Origin: Flavobacterium nitratireducens
GTDB lineage: Bacteria > Bacteroidota > Bacteroidia > Flavobacteriales > Flavobacteriaceae
Length of the DNA: 64,000 nucleotides
Assembly: GCF_029625335.1 (NCBI RefSeq)
Contig: NZ_CP121111.1
Location: 1,674,001 to 1,738,000 of the forward strand
Reading direction: 5' to 3'
Below the pieces are notes generated by a model that saw only the letters and a list, made by a program, of their open reading frames with translations, ran no database searches and was not told where the DNA came from. The position numbers were made by a program, and so were the translations under genes. Shown piece after piece: positions 10,101 through 17,985 of this stretch; the stretch's first letter is position 1, and every line of letters starts with the position of its first letter.

Positions 10101-10148
10101 CAAAATTAGTTGGGTAATATTATTATAAATTAAGATTAAAATTAAGAT
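10101..10148 (-). promoter_or_regulatory. Promoter and direct repeats upstream of the receptor/phytase operon
   Basis: On the minus strand TAATTTTG (plus 10101-10108) matches TAnnTTTG, 22 bases before the ATG at 10078. Further upstream TTAAGAT occurs twice, at 10130-10136 and 10142-10148, a possible activator-binding direct repeat. No clear -33 element is seen. Confidence 0.45.
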
Positions 10149-10222
10149 ACTGTTATCTTCAGCCAGAATAAATATTACTTATTTTACATAAAAATAACAT
10201 CTATAAAACTTCAAACTAGATT

Positions 10223-10263
10223 AAAAAAAACAAAGCCCCAAGGAATCACTTCTTAAGGCTTTG
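10223..10263 (-). terminator. Terminator of the small secreted protein gene
   Basis: On the minus strand CAAAGCC (10263-10257) pairs with GGCTTTG (10237-10231), followed by eight T. It lies downstream of the gene that ends at 10405. Confidence 0.65.
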
Positions 10264-10404
10264 CTTTAACTTTTATAAAACGAGTTCAAACTCACTATTA
10301 GAGTGTTTTTAATGAATACAGCTTTCATTATTTCGTCCGTTCGCTAAGGCTTGGCTGTTTGTGGTATGCTGGCGAGGAAACTCTTAACTGTTAGCAACTG
10401 TTTT
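10264..10404. other. Non-coding spacer with higher-GC segment
   Basis: No gene is seen. The part around 10335-10380 is richer in GC than the surroundings (for example CGTCCGTTCGCTAAGG), and AACTGTT is repeated ten bases apart just before the gene end at 10405. Such a segment next to a small secreted gene could be the trace of an acquired cassette, but no second copy is visible. Confidence 0.3.
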
Positions 10405-10812
10405 TTATTTCAATCCTTCAACTTTGACGAAATGATATTCTTCGGTACTTCTGTAACCATTTATCAGGCTTTTCATTTTCAATTTTAAGATTCCACTTTT
10501 TGTTATTCGACCTCGATAGTTTACGGTACCTATTGAGCTTGTTGTTAAGAATTTTATTCTTCTCCTTTTAATTTTATAATCTCCAATTGATTTGTTTTCC
10601 ATTTCTAAGTTTAACCAAATTTTTAAATCTGTAACTGTTGCGTCACATTCTGTTCCAACACTCAATACTTTCCCATTTGGATAAAACCTTAAAAAAGATT
10701 TTTCTCCTTCTTTGTCGTCTTCATCATACACGCATTTCGTTTCGTAAATTCCTTCTGAACATATGATTAAATCTATTTTTTTCTGTCCGAAAACAGATGA
10801 ATAGAAAAGCAT
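10405..10812 (-). CDS. Small secreted protein of unknown function, start disrupted by IS insertion
   Basis: The frame gives 135 residues starting MLFYSSVFGQKKIDLIICSEGIYETKC, where the first residues look like the end of a signal peptide. The IS element begins nine bases upstream. Removing the IS and one TTAA copy makes the frame continue upstream as MLILLMLFYSSVFG from an ATG at 11825-11827, so the insertion separates the first codons and promoter from the body of the gene. The rest (FYPNGKVLSVGTEC, TVTDLKIWLNLEME) is beta-rich and matches no family I recognise. A LacI-type operator lies 30 bases upstream of the reconstructed start. The gene is probably silent or expressed only from inside the IS. 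Confidence 0.55.
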   Translation of the reverse strand: MLFYSSVFGQKKIDLIICSEGIYETKCVYDEDDKEGEKSFLRFYPNGKVLSVGTECDATVTDLKIWLNLEMENKSIGDYKIKRRRIKFLTTSSIGTVNYRGRITKSGILKLKMKSLINGYRSTEEYHFVKVEGLK

Positions 10813-10820
10813 TAGTAAAA

Positions 10821-11824
10821 TTAACCCGTTGGGTGAAATTATTTGAAGTAAATTAAATTGATTAGATATTGGTCAAGACACTGCAAAGCAGTATCTTGAA
10901 GTCGCTAAACAACCAACATCCATGTCAAATATAGTTAAAAATTATTTTAAGGTTTTAGAAGTTATAAGTTCTTTGAATTATGATTCATTATTTAAATCAA
11001 GAGTTGGAAGAAGCGGCAAGATGTCTGATTTAGAGGTCGTAGCACTTAGTTTAACTGCTGAATTTATGTCTATTGATAGTGAAAACTCACTTTTCAAACA
11101 AATTAGTCCAGATTTAATTCCTAACTTAATTGAACGCAGTCAATTCAACAAAAGAAGAAGAAAACTGTTTTTGTTTTCTGAAGAAGTCCGAAGCAAACTA
11201 GCGAGTCGATTTCTTGAGTTTGAGAATTATTTTATTGTTGACAGTATGCCGTTGGAAATCTGTAAATTTTCTCGTCATTGCCGAATTAAAATATGTAAAG
11301 AGCATTTTGAAACAGCTCCTTCCAAAGGTTTTTGTGCCTCACAAAACAATTGGTTTTATGGATATAAATTACATGGAGTTTGTTCTGTAGATGGTGTTTT
11401 CCATTCTTTAGAGATTACAAAAGCAGAAGTTCATGATGTTCATTTTCTAAAGAATATAAAACAACAATTATCTGATTGTGTATTACTTGGAGATAAAGGG
11501 TAATTGTCAGAATCGATTCAGCTAGACCTATTTCGAACAGTAAAAATCCAATTAGAAACACCAATGAGATCCAATCAAAAAAACTATAAGCCTCAACCCT
11601 ATATTTTTAGAAAATCAAGAAAAAGAATTGAAACCCAGTTTTCACAATTATGCGACCAGTTTTTAATTCGAAGAAATTATGCTAAATCTTTTGCTGGTTT
11701 TAAAACAAGAATTTTAGCAAAAATAACAGCAATGACTCTAATTCAATATATCAATAAATTCATATTTGATAGACCTATAAATAATATTAAAAATCAAATT
11801 ATTTAATTTCACCCAACGGGTTAA
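10821..11824. mobile_element. IS982-type insertion sequence
   Basis: The ends carry matching inverted repeats: CCCGTTGGGTGAAATTA reading inward from 10825, and the same sequence reading inward on the minus strand from 11820. TTAA is found on both sides (10821-10824 and 11821-11824) and may be a short target duplication or part of the repeat. The element is about 1.0 kb with one transposase frame. Family assignment rests on the transposase sequence. The element separates a LacI-type operator and signal-peptide start from the small gene at 10405-10812. Confidence 0.85.
10922..11806 (+). pseudogene. IS982 family transposase with in-frame stop
   Basis: This DDE transposase moves the IS by cutting and pasting DNA. 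The two halves (193 codons, and 100 codons beginning with TTG at 11504) lie in the same frame and are separated only by TAA at 11501-11503. The context LLGDKG-stop-LSESIQLDLF suggests a tyrosine codon (TAT or TAC) turned into TAA, since family members have DKGYLS there. The first catalytic Asp is D107 (YFIVDSMP) and the second is D191 (GDKG). The Glu lies in KSRKRIETQF in the second half. Without readthrough this copy should be unable to transpose itself, although its ends look intact. Confidence 0.85.
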
Positions 11825-11852
11825 CATTCTAGTAAAAAAACAAACTCAAATC

Positions 11853-11874
11853 AAAATGTAAACGTTTACATTTT
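11853..11874. promoter_or_regulatory. LacI-type operator palindrome, copy 1
   Basis: The core TGTAAACGTTTACA is at 11857-11870 and the symmetry extends to 22 bp through flanking A and T. It lies between the lacI stop and the IS, 30 bases upstream of the reconstructed start of the small secreted gene. Confidence 0.8.
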
Positions 11875-11889
11875 TTTAACTAAAAAAAA

Positions 11890-12897
11890 CTACTCCAAAC
11901 GAGTAGTAGACTTTCTTATCATTAATTCAGTATCAAGAATAACACTCTCATTCTTTTTACTTGGATTAGCAATTCTTTCATATAACATTTCAGCAGCTTT
12001 TCGTCCCATATCAAAACCTGGCTGACGCACTGCTGTTAAAGGCGGATTTAAAGAGATAGACCATGGCATATCATCAAAACCTATAATTGAAATTTCTTCA
12101 GGAATTTTAATGTTTTTACCATGAATGGCTTCAAGCGCCCCTAAAGTCAACAGATTATTTCCCGAAAAAACTGCTGTTGGCCTATCTTCTAACTCTAAAA
12201 TTAAATTTGCCAAATCAAATCCACTCTTATAATCGGCGTTTTTTGCAAAAACCAATTTCTCATCAAATGGAATTCCGTATTTACGCAATGCCTTCTTGTA
12301 ACCTTCTAAACGCCCAGTGTAAGTTGGAATTTTAAAATTACCCGAAATAAATGCAATTCTACGATGACCAATACTTAACAAATGATCAACCGCATTAAAT
12401 GCACCTAATTCATTATCAACCTTTACAATATCAACTTCAATATCTGTCAAACCTCTATCAATACAAACAACAGGAATTCCGTTTTTTACTAAATTTTCAA
12501 TCCCCTTATCTTTTCCATGGATAGGAGCTACAATTAAACCATCAATGTTTTCCGATTGAAAAATATCCAAATACAATTTTTCTTTTTTCTCATCCTGACC
12601 AAAATTACCAATCATAACGGCAAAGTTGTTTCGATAAGCATAATCTTCCACACCTCTTACCACATCAACAAAAAATGGATTTTGAATATCTGGAATAATC
12701 AAGCCTAATAATTTCGTTTTACTATTAGAACTTCTTAATCTTTGTGCAACACGATTCGGTTTATAGTCCAAAGCTTTAATAGAAGCCTGAACTTTAAGCA
12801 CAGTTTCTTTACTTACCTTTGGATCATTATTAATAACCCTAGATACTGTGGCTATAGACACCTTTGAATGCTCCGCAACTGCTTTTAAATTTGACAA
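11890..12897 (-). CDS. LacI family transcriptional regulator
   Basis: This 335-residue regulator has an N-terminal helix-turn-helix (AVAEHSKVSIATVSRVINNDPKVS, residues about 6-30) with the hinge DYKPNRVAQRLRS. A periplasmic-binding-protein-like sensor domain follows from residue about 63 (LLGLIIPDIQNPFFVDVVRGVEDYA; IGFDDMPWSISLNPPLTAVRQP). Members repress sugar-use genes and release DNA when a sugar binds; the ligand here cannot be told. The same 14-bp palindrome lies ten bases upstream of its ATG and again downstream of its stop, so self-regulation and control of the next gene are likely. No sugar catabolic gene is in the window. Confidence 0.93.
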   Translation of the reverse strand: MSNLKAVAEHSKVSIATVSRVINNDPKVSKETVLKVQASIKALDYKPNRVAQRLRSSNSKTKLLGLIIPDIQNPFFVDVVRGVEDYAYRNNFAVMIGNFGQDEKKEKLYLDIFQSENIDGLIVAPIHGKDKGIENLVKNGIPVVCIDRGLTDIEVDIVKVDNELGAFNAVDHLLSIGHRRIAFISGNFKIPTYTGRLEGYKKALRKYGIPFDEKLVFAKNADYKSGFDLANLILELEDRPTAVFSGNNLLTLGALEAIHGKNIKIPEEISIIGFDDMPWSISLNPPLTAVRQPGFDMGRKAAEMLYERIANPSKKNESVILDTELMIRKSTTRLE

Positions 12898-12906
12898 CTT
12901 GATAAA

Positions 12907-12920
12907 TGTAAACGTTTACA
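12907..12920. promoter_or_regulatory. LacI-type operator palindrome, copy 2
   Basis: TGTAAACGTTTACA again, ten bases upstream of the lacI start codon and inside its 5' region. This is consistent with autorepression. Confidence 0.8.
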
Positions 12921-13006
12921 ACACAATTATGATAATATAAATTATAAAAAACAAATTTTATACACTTTTGTTTTTTTAATTTGAGAAAAGTTCAAAAAAA
13001 GTAAGA

Positions 13007-13369
13007 TTAGCCTAATATTTCTTGCTGCGCCTTTTTAGTTAATCCACTCAAAACCAATCCATAAGAATGATCAATCATTTCTTTCAAAAAAGAATCCATA
13101 AGCTCGGTATTAATAGCAACGGTATTCCAATGGTTTTTATTCATGTGAAAACCGGGTTGAATGGCGTCAAATTGCAATCGCCATTCTTTAGCCAATTCTG
13201 GCTCACATTTTAAATTAACAGATGGCTTTCCTAATTCCCATTGTTTCAAAGAGGAAAGTGCAAACATCTTCCCTCCCACCTTAAAAACTAAAGTATCCTG
13301 ATCAAAAGGAAAATGCTCCGTAACTCCCTTTTTAGAAAGACAATATTCGTAAAATTCTTCTAAATTCAT
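13007..13369 (-). CDS. MmcQ/YjbR family protein
   Basis: A 120-residue protein with the family features KKGVTEHFPFDQDTLVFKVGGKMFALSSL in the N-terminal half and AIQPGFHMNKNHWNTV in the middle. It has the CyaY-like fold of small MmcQ/YjbR proteins, whose precise role is unknown although DNA binding has been proposed. It is the last gene of a four-gene operon: its ATG shares a base with the stop of the DUF4260 gene at 13369, so translation is probably coupled. Confidence 0.88.
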   Translation of the reverse strand: MNLEEFYEYCLSKKGVTEHFPFDQDTLVFKVGGKMFALSSLKQWELGKPSVNLKCEPELAKEWRLQFDAIQPGFHMNKNHWNTVAINTELMDSFLKEMIDHSYGLVLSGLTKKAQQEILG

Positions 13370-13725
13370 TATTCGTTTTTTCCAATTTTTCCCAAATGGC
13401 TGTCTTTAAATCCACTTTCGTACTTAAGCCCATACCCCATCAATCTATCTAATGAGGAATGTGAAAATAAAATCACTCCTGCCAATTGCAATATTTCTTG
13501 ACCAAAGTAAATTCCAACTAAATAAATTAAAATTGCAATTGCTTTATGATGGAACAAATTATAACAAATTGCACCTGTTTTATTTCCAAAAAGATAACCA
13601 ATCATTGAAAAATCAGGAGTCAAAATCAAAACTAAAAACCACCACCATTGATAATCCAAAAGATTAAAAAGATAAATCCCTAAAACCAATAATCCTAATT
13701 CTTCTAATTTAAGTACTAATTTCAT
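13369..13725 (-). CDS. DUF4260 family membrane protein
   Basis: This 118-residue protein has three to four hydrophobic segments and the family-type pattern LTPDFSMIGYLFGNKTGAICYNLFHH followed by SHSSLDRLMGYGLKY near the C-terminus. Conserved His and Asp residues at the membrane face suggest a binding role, but no function is established for DUF4260. It overlaps the upstream GNAT gene by four bases and touches the downstream MmcQ gene, so it is part of one operon with them. Confidence 0.85.
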   Translation of the reverse strand: MKLVLKLEELGLLVLGIYLFNLLDYQWWWFLVLILTPDFSMIGYLFGNKTGAICYNLFHHKAIAILIYLVGIYFGQEILQLAGVILFSHSSLDRLMGYGLKYESGFKDSHLGKIGKNE

Positions 13726-14123
13726 ACTACAACTTTTTCCATTAATTTTTCAGGATGAGCCAGCGATTTAAATCCAAATTTACGATATAAAAAATGCGCA
13801 TCAGTAGTCGCTAATCGCCATATTTTAATTTGACTGAGTAAGGGTTCTTTCATCATCGCCTCAATCAAAATGGACGAGTAACCATTTCCTCGGTGATTTT
13901 CATCAATAAAAACATCCATAACATAGGCAAAAACCACATAATCGGTTATAACACGAGCAAAACCAATTTGCTTTTCGTTTAAGTAAATCCCAAAACAAAA
14001 GGAACTATCAATACAAGTCTGCACCTCTTCAATAGTTCGCGGCGCTGCCCAATAAATAGCTTTAGTGAAATTATGAATAAAAGCAATATCCAATTGACTC
14101 TTATCTGTAGATACGGTTATCAT
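13722..14123 (-). CDS. GNAT family N-acetyltransferase
   Basis: This 133-residue protein has the acetyl-CoA binding motif ENHRGNGYSSILIEAM (near residues 76-91) that follows the beta strand VFAYVMDVFI. A late beta-strand and helix LATTDAHFLYRKFGFKSL is typical of small GNAT enzymes. It should move an acetyl group from acetyl-CoA to an amine; the substrate is unknown. It overlaps the cyclase gene upstream and the DUF4260 gene downstream by four bases each, so the set is transcribed and probably translated together. Confidence 0.9.
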   Translation of the reverse strand: MITVSTDKSQLDIAFIHNFTKAIYWAAPRTIEEVQTCIDSSFCFGIYLNEKQIGFARVITDYVVFAYVMDVFIDENHRGNGYSSILIEAMMKEPLLSQIKIWRLATTDAHFLYRKFGFKSLAHPEKLMEKVVV

Positions 14124-14884
14124 ATTTTGTACAAAACGGGTTTACTCGGACTGGCATCATTTTCAAAAGAAGCGATTTGCAAATTCAACAAATAACTTCC
14201 GTCTTTTATTGCATCCGGAACATAAATCATTTCCGTAATAGTCGCATCCAAACGCGCATCAGAATTAATCTGATTGATATTTTTTACATTCCAAAAAGCT
14301 TTGTGTGAAACCAATTTACCTTCGTCATGTTCTTTATCTACACTTGGCAAATCGATTAGCAAATGTTTTATTCCGCTTTCGCAAATGTACCGCGCTGCCT
14401 CTTCCGACAAATAAGGAGAATTAGTATTCGAATAGTTTTTATGTTTTTTAGATTCCAAGTTTGGCAAAGTACGAATGATTAATGCTTCTTTAGGAACACC
14501 AAATTTTAATATCACATCGAGCGCTGTCAAGATGCTATTTAATGTAATCACTAAATCTTCTCCTTGAACTTCAGGTTCTACCGAAATCAATTCAGCCAAA
14601 AAGAAAAAATGTGTCAAACATTGATTGATACTGTAAAAATCCTTGGTAATATGCCCCAGACATTCGGTATGGGTACCATGTGCATGCGGATTGAAAACAA
14701 TGGTATTAAAATTAGTCGAAGCACCCGCTTTCACACTTCCTGTCCAATCACCAAAAACTACAGGACTTATTTCAGGCTTCTCCAAATACCAAGCAATCGG
14801 ATTCGCATCCGTGTTAGTCAACGGAATAGATATATCAATTGGTTTTGATAAATCAATTTGGAAATTATTAATTGTTGCTATCAT
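14120..14884 (-). CDS. Cyclase family protein (KynB-like metal hydrolase)
   Basis: The 254-residue protein carries the signature FNPHAHGTHTECLGH near residues 66-80, a variant of the HxGTHxD metal-binding motif of the cyclase / kynurenine formamidase family. RYICESGIKHLLIDLPSVD and an acidic/His region (DKEHDEGKLVSHKAFW) follow. The family includes N-formylkynurenine hydrolases and isatin hydrolases. Without tryptophan-degradation neighbours the substrate is uncertain. It is the first gene of the four-gene overlapping operon that ends with MmcQ. Confidence 0.88.
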   Translation of the reverse strand: MIATINNFQIDLSKPIDISIPLTNTDANPIAWYLEKPEISPVVFGDWTGSVKAGASTNFNTIVFNPHAHGTHTECLGHITKDFYSINQCLTHFFFLAELISVEPEVQGEDLVITLNSILTALDVILKFGVPKEALIIRTLPNLESKKHKNYSNTNSPYLSEEAARYICESGIKHLLIDLPSVDKEHDEGKLVSHKAFWNVKNINQINSDARLDATITEMIYVPDAIKDGSYLLNLQIASFENDASPSKPVLYKI

Positions 14885-14923
14885 TTATGCTGAATTTATT
14901 TCAGCATCTCTTATGAGATACAT

Positions 14924-15214
14924 TTATAAACTCAAATATAAATCTTTTAATTCTGGATTTACTAATTTTATCAAATTCAATTTCCAGTCTTTATGCCAGT
15001 TTTTTAATTGTTTTTCTCTTTTGAAAGCATCTGAATAATCATCAAATACTTCAAAATAAACCAATATTGTTGCATTATATTTTTTAGTAAATACAGCACC
15101 CTTCCCCTTAATATGGCAATCAATTCTATTTTTCAAATTTTTAGTAGCTCCAATGTATAAAACACTATGATTTTTATTCGTCAAAATATATACATATCCT
15201 TTTTCCATAATCAT
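14924..15214 (-). CDS. GIY-YIG domain small protein
   Basis: A 96-residue single-domain protein with the GIY-YIG core: GYVYILTNKNHSVLYIGAT (residues 5-23) followed by NLKNRIDCHIKGKG and the conserved FKREKQLKNWHKDWKLNLI. It belongs to the short UPF0213-like group, which has the nuclease fold but no known in-cell role. Many copies of such genes occur in Bacteroidota genomes. It lies alone between the cyclase operon and hemW, with 26 bases to hemW. Confidence 0.88.
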   Translation of the reverse strand: MIMEKGYVYILTNKNHSVLYIGATKNLKNRIDCHIKGKGAVFTKKYNATILVYFEVFDDYSDAFKREKQLKNWHKDWKLNLIKLVNPELKDLYLSL

Positions 15215-15240
15215 AGTATTAAAATGGTAAGATCCTGAAA

Positions 15241-16368
15241 TTAATTCAGGATAAACAAATCACTCGCAATCCCATCCGCTAAAAACTTTCCTTTAGAAGT
15301 AGGCTTCAGTATGTTACCTTTTATAAAAAGTAATTCGTCATCAATGAATTTTTGCCCCTGTTTCAATAAATAATCAAAATAATGCTGACCAAATTCCGCC
15401 TGAATTCTATCCAAAGAAACACCCCAAATGGTGCGCAAACCGGTCATAATATATTCGTTGTAACGGTCGGCAATAGATAAAACCTCTACTTCATTAGGTA
15501 GTTTATTTTCCTGAATCGCTTTTAAATACAGAAGATTATTGGCAATGTTCCAACTTCTGGAAATTCCGTCATAACTATGTGCCGAAGGTCCAATTCCAAT
15601 GTATTTTTTCCCTAACCAATAGGCCGAATTGTTTTTAGAAAAATAGTCGGGTCTTCCAAAATTCGACAATTCATAATGCACAAAACCATTTGCCTCGAGC
15701 GTTTCTACTAAAATCATAAAATGTTCCGATGCGACTTCGTCTTTGGGTTCTGCTATTTTTCCAGTTTGAATCAATTTGTTCAAAGCGGTTTTAGGTTCCA
15801 CCGTCAATGCGTAACTGGAAATATGCGGAATCTTAAAGCTTAGAGCCGTTTCTATATTCTGTTTCCACTTGTCATTGCTCATCCCTGGAATACCATAAAT
15901 CAAATCCAGCGAGATATTATCAAAATATTTAGTTGCAGTTTCCAGGCATTTCATGGCTTCCTCCGAATTATGCGCCCGATTCATCATTTGCAAATCCTCT
16001 TCAAAAAAAGACTGAATTCCAATTGAAAGTCGATTGATTCCTATTTGTTTCAAATTAATCAAATAGTCTTCCGATAAATCGTCGGGATTAGCTTCTAAAG
16101 TAATTTCAGGATTTTCAACTACTTTATAATTTTCATAAATTGCTGCAATCTGCAATTGTATATCTTCAATCAGCAATCTACTTGGCGTTCCTCCTCCAAA
16201 ATAAATCGTTTCAACTACCTCTTCTTTGAACTCTTCCTTTCGAAGTTGGATTTCTTTGACCAAAGCCAAAATCATTTCGTCTTTCTTCTTCATTGAAGTC
16301 GAAAAATGGAAGTCGCAATAATGGCAAGCCTGCTTGCAAAAAGGGATATGGATGTAGATGCCGCTCAT
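15241..16368 (-). CDS. hemW: Radical SAM heme chaperone / coproporphyrinogen III oxidase-like protein HemW
   Basis: At 375 residues the length is standard for HemW. The radical SAM cluster motif is C11-K-Q-A-C15-H-Y-C18, followed by ETIYFGGGTPSRL and NRLSIGIQSFFEEDLQMMNR. HemW binds S-adenosylmethionine and a [4Fe-4S] cluster and is thought to load heme into respiratory proteins; older annotation as an oxygen-independent coproporphyrinogen oxidase is by similarity. The motif lacks the extra cysteine of true HemN. It lies 62 bases downstream of ruvC on the same strand, separated by a short repeat-like filler. Confidence 0.94.
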   Translation of the reverse strand: MSGIYIHIPFCKQACHYCDFHFSTSMKKKDEMILALVKEIQLRKEEFKEEVVETIYFGGGTPSRLLIEDIQLQIAAIYENYKVVENPEITLEANPDDLSEDYLINLKQIGINRLSIGIQSFFEEDLQMMNRAHNSEEAMKCLETATKYFDNISLDLIYGIPGMSNDKWKQNIETALSFKIPHISSYALTVEPKTALNKLIQTGKIAEPKDEVASEHFMILVETLEANGFVHYELSNFGRPDYFSKNNSAYWLGKKYIGIGPSAHSYDGISRSWNIANNLLYLKAIQENKLPNEVEVLSIADRYNEYIMTGLRTIWGVSLDRIQAEFGQHYFDYLLKQGQKFIDDELLFIKGNILKPTSKGKFLADGIASDLFILN

Positions 16369-16372
16369 TTTA

Positions 16373-16430
16373 TTAGTTTACAGTCCCGTCGCAGTTTACA
16401 GCACTATTACTGAAAACTGACCACTGAACA
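16373..16430. repeat. Short repetitive filler between ruvC and hemW
   Basis: AGTTTACAG occurs twice near 16376 and 16394, and CTGAAAACTGACCACTGAAC is built from iterated CTGA/ACTGA words. This style of iterated-word spacer is common between flavobacterial genes; its function is unknown. Confidence 0.45.
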
Positions 16431-16985
16431 CTATTTTTTTACTCTTTCTTCATTTTGTTTTACAAAAGCATCCCAACCAGAATAACTTTTACCCGCCACC
16501 ACTTTTCCTGAATTGAAAAAATGACAAACCGCAGCAGCCAAACCATCGGTAGAATCGAGATTTTTAGGCAATTCTTTCAAGCCTAAAAGTTGTTGCAGCA
16601 TTTTAGCCACCTGTTCTTTACTGGCATTTCCATTTCCGGTAATTGCCATTTTAATTTTCTTAGGCTCATATTCGGTAATAGGAATTCCACGAGAAAGCCC
16701 TGCTGCCATTGCCACACCCTGGGCTCGCCCTAATTTCAACATCGATTGGACATTTTTTCCAAAGAAAGGTGCTTCAATGGCAATTTCGTCTGGACAATGC
16801 GTATCAATTAACTCGATAGTGCGCTCAAATATGATTCTGAGTTTCTGATAATGATTGTCGTATTTAGACAATTGCAATTCGTTAAGCTGAACGAACTCCA
16901 TTTTTTTATTAATAACACGAATCAAACCAAACCCCATAATTGTGGTTCCTGGGTCAATTCCTAATATGATACGTTCGCTTGCCAA
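16431..16985 (-). CDS. ruvC: Holliday junction endonuclease RuvC, TTG start
   Basis: RuvC cuts Holliday junctions that RuvAB has migrated. The 184-residue frame has the first catalytic Asp in ERIILGIDPGT (D11), a Glu in DEIAIEAPFFGKN, and late acidic residues in NLDSTDGLAAAVCH. No ATG exists in frame between the upstream stop and the conserved N-terminus, so TTG at 16985 is the only reasonable start. The gene is divergent from the flippase gene, whose ATG is 55 bases away, leaving a very short shared promoter region. Confidence 0.94.
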   Translation of the reverse strand: MASERIILGIDPGTTIMGFGLIRVINKKMEFVQLNELQLSKYDNHYQKLRIIFERTIELIDTHCPDEIAIEAPFFGKNVQSMLKLGRAQGVAMAAGLSRGIPITEYEPKKIKMAITGNGNASKEQVAKMLQQLLGLKELPKNLDSTDGLAAAVCHFFNSGKVVAGKSYSGWDAFVKQNEERVKK

Positions 16986-17040
16986 AAGATTTATTTATAG
17001 TTTAAAGTACAAAGTTCAAAGATTTCGTTTCTTTGCACCA

Positions 17041-17985
17041 ATGATTTCAATACCTCACAAAACTAAGCAATTCCTAGTACTTCTAATCAAAATTTTGATT
17101 GTTGCTGGCGCATTCTATTTTATTTACAACCAACTAGCGAATAACGACCAGCTGGATTGGCAAAAATTCATGGTTTTATTTCGCAAAAACCAATCAGTTT
17201 CTGGAATAGTGCTTATTTTGTCTTTAAGTGTTTTAAATCGTTATTTTGAAATTTTGAAATGGCAAAATCTCGCGCAACTTATTCGAAAAATTACTGTATC
17301 TGAATCCACTCAACAAGTACTGGCCGCTTTAACAGCGGGACTTTTTACTCCAAACGGCGTAGGTGAATACGCAGGCAAAGCCTTATTCTTCAATAAATCG
17401 GAAGCTAAAAAAGTAGTTTTTCTAAACCTAATTTGCAACGGAATCCAAATGGTACTCACTGTTGTTTTTGGATTTTTTGGATTACTATATTTCAATTCGC
17501 TTTTCAATATTATCACTCCAAAAACGGTTTTACTACTTTTTGGGATTTTAATCGGTATAATTGTATTGCTATTTTCGATAAAAAAAATCGCTATCAAAGG
17601 CTATTCTATCGAAAAACTCATTCATAAAATTAACGAGATTCCTAAAAGCATTCATCGACGAAATATCGTATTGGGTATTTGTCGTTATCTTGTTTTTTCG
17701 CACCAATACTATTTTCTGTTTTTAGCTTTTGATGTTGATTTACCCTATTTAACATTAATGGCTGCTATTTCGAGCGTTTATTTCCTAGCTTCTTCTTTAC
17801 CTACTTTTCAGTTTTTGGATTTCGCTGTAAAAGGAAGTGTAGCGATTTATTTCTTTGGAATTTTGGGCGTAAACGAATGGATCGTGGTTTTTATCTCTAC
17901 CCTAATGTGGTTTTTGAATGTGGTAATCCCAGTAGTAATAGGAAGTTATTATGTTTTGGGTTTTAAAACTAAAACTATTGCCTAA
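17041..17985 (+). CDS. Lysylphosphatidylglycerol synthase-type flippase-like membrane protein
   Basis: The chosen ATG at 17041 gives 314 residues. Longer readings would run back into ruvC. The protein has about seven or eight membrane helices and the family pattern of LPG synthase TM / UPF0104 proteins, including LTAGLFTPNGVGEYAGKALFF and AISSVYFLASSLPTFQFLDFAVKGSVAIYFF. Such proteins are often called flippases or glycosyltransferase 2 associated membrane proteins. The downstream GT2 gene overlaps it by one base (TAATG at 17983-17987). The two probably work together on lipid-linked glycans, but this is inferred from context. Confidence 0.85.
   Translation: MISIPHKTKQFLVLLIKILIVAGAFYFIYNQLANNDQLDWQKFMVLFRKNQSVSGIVLILSLSVLNRYFEILKWQNLAQLIRKITVSESTQQVLAALTAGLFTPNGVGEYAGKALFFNKSEAKKVVFLNLICNGIQMVLTVVFGFFGLLYFNSLFNIITPKTVLLLFGILIGIIVLLFSIKKIAIKGYSIEKLIHKINEIPKSIHRRNIVLGICRYLVFSHQYYFLFLAFDVDLPYLTLMAAISSVYFLASSLPTFQFLDFAVKGSVAIYFFGILGVNEWIVVFISTLMWFLNVVIPVVIGSYYVLGFKTKTIA

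Noticed and set aside
16942..17040. Longer start of the flippase-like protein
   Set aside because: It would overlap ruvC coding sequence and adds residues with no membrane or family features; the ATG at 17041 fits the first helix.
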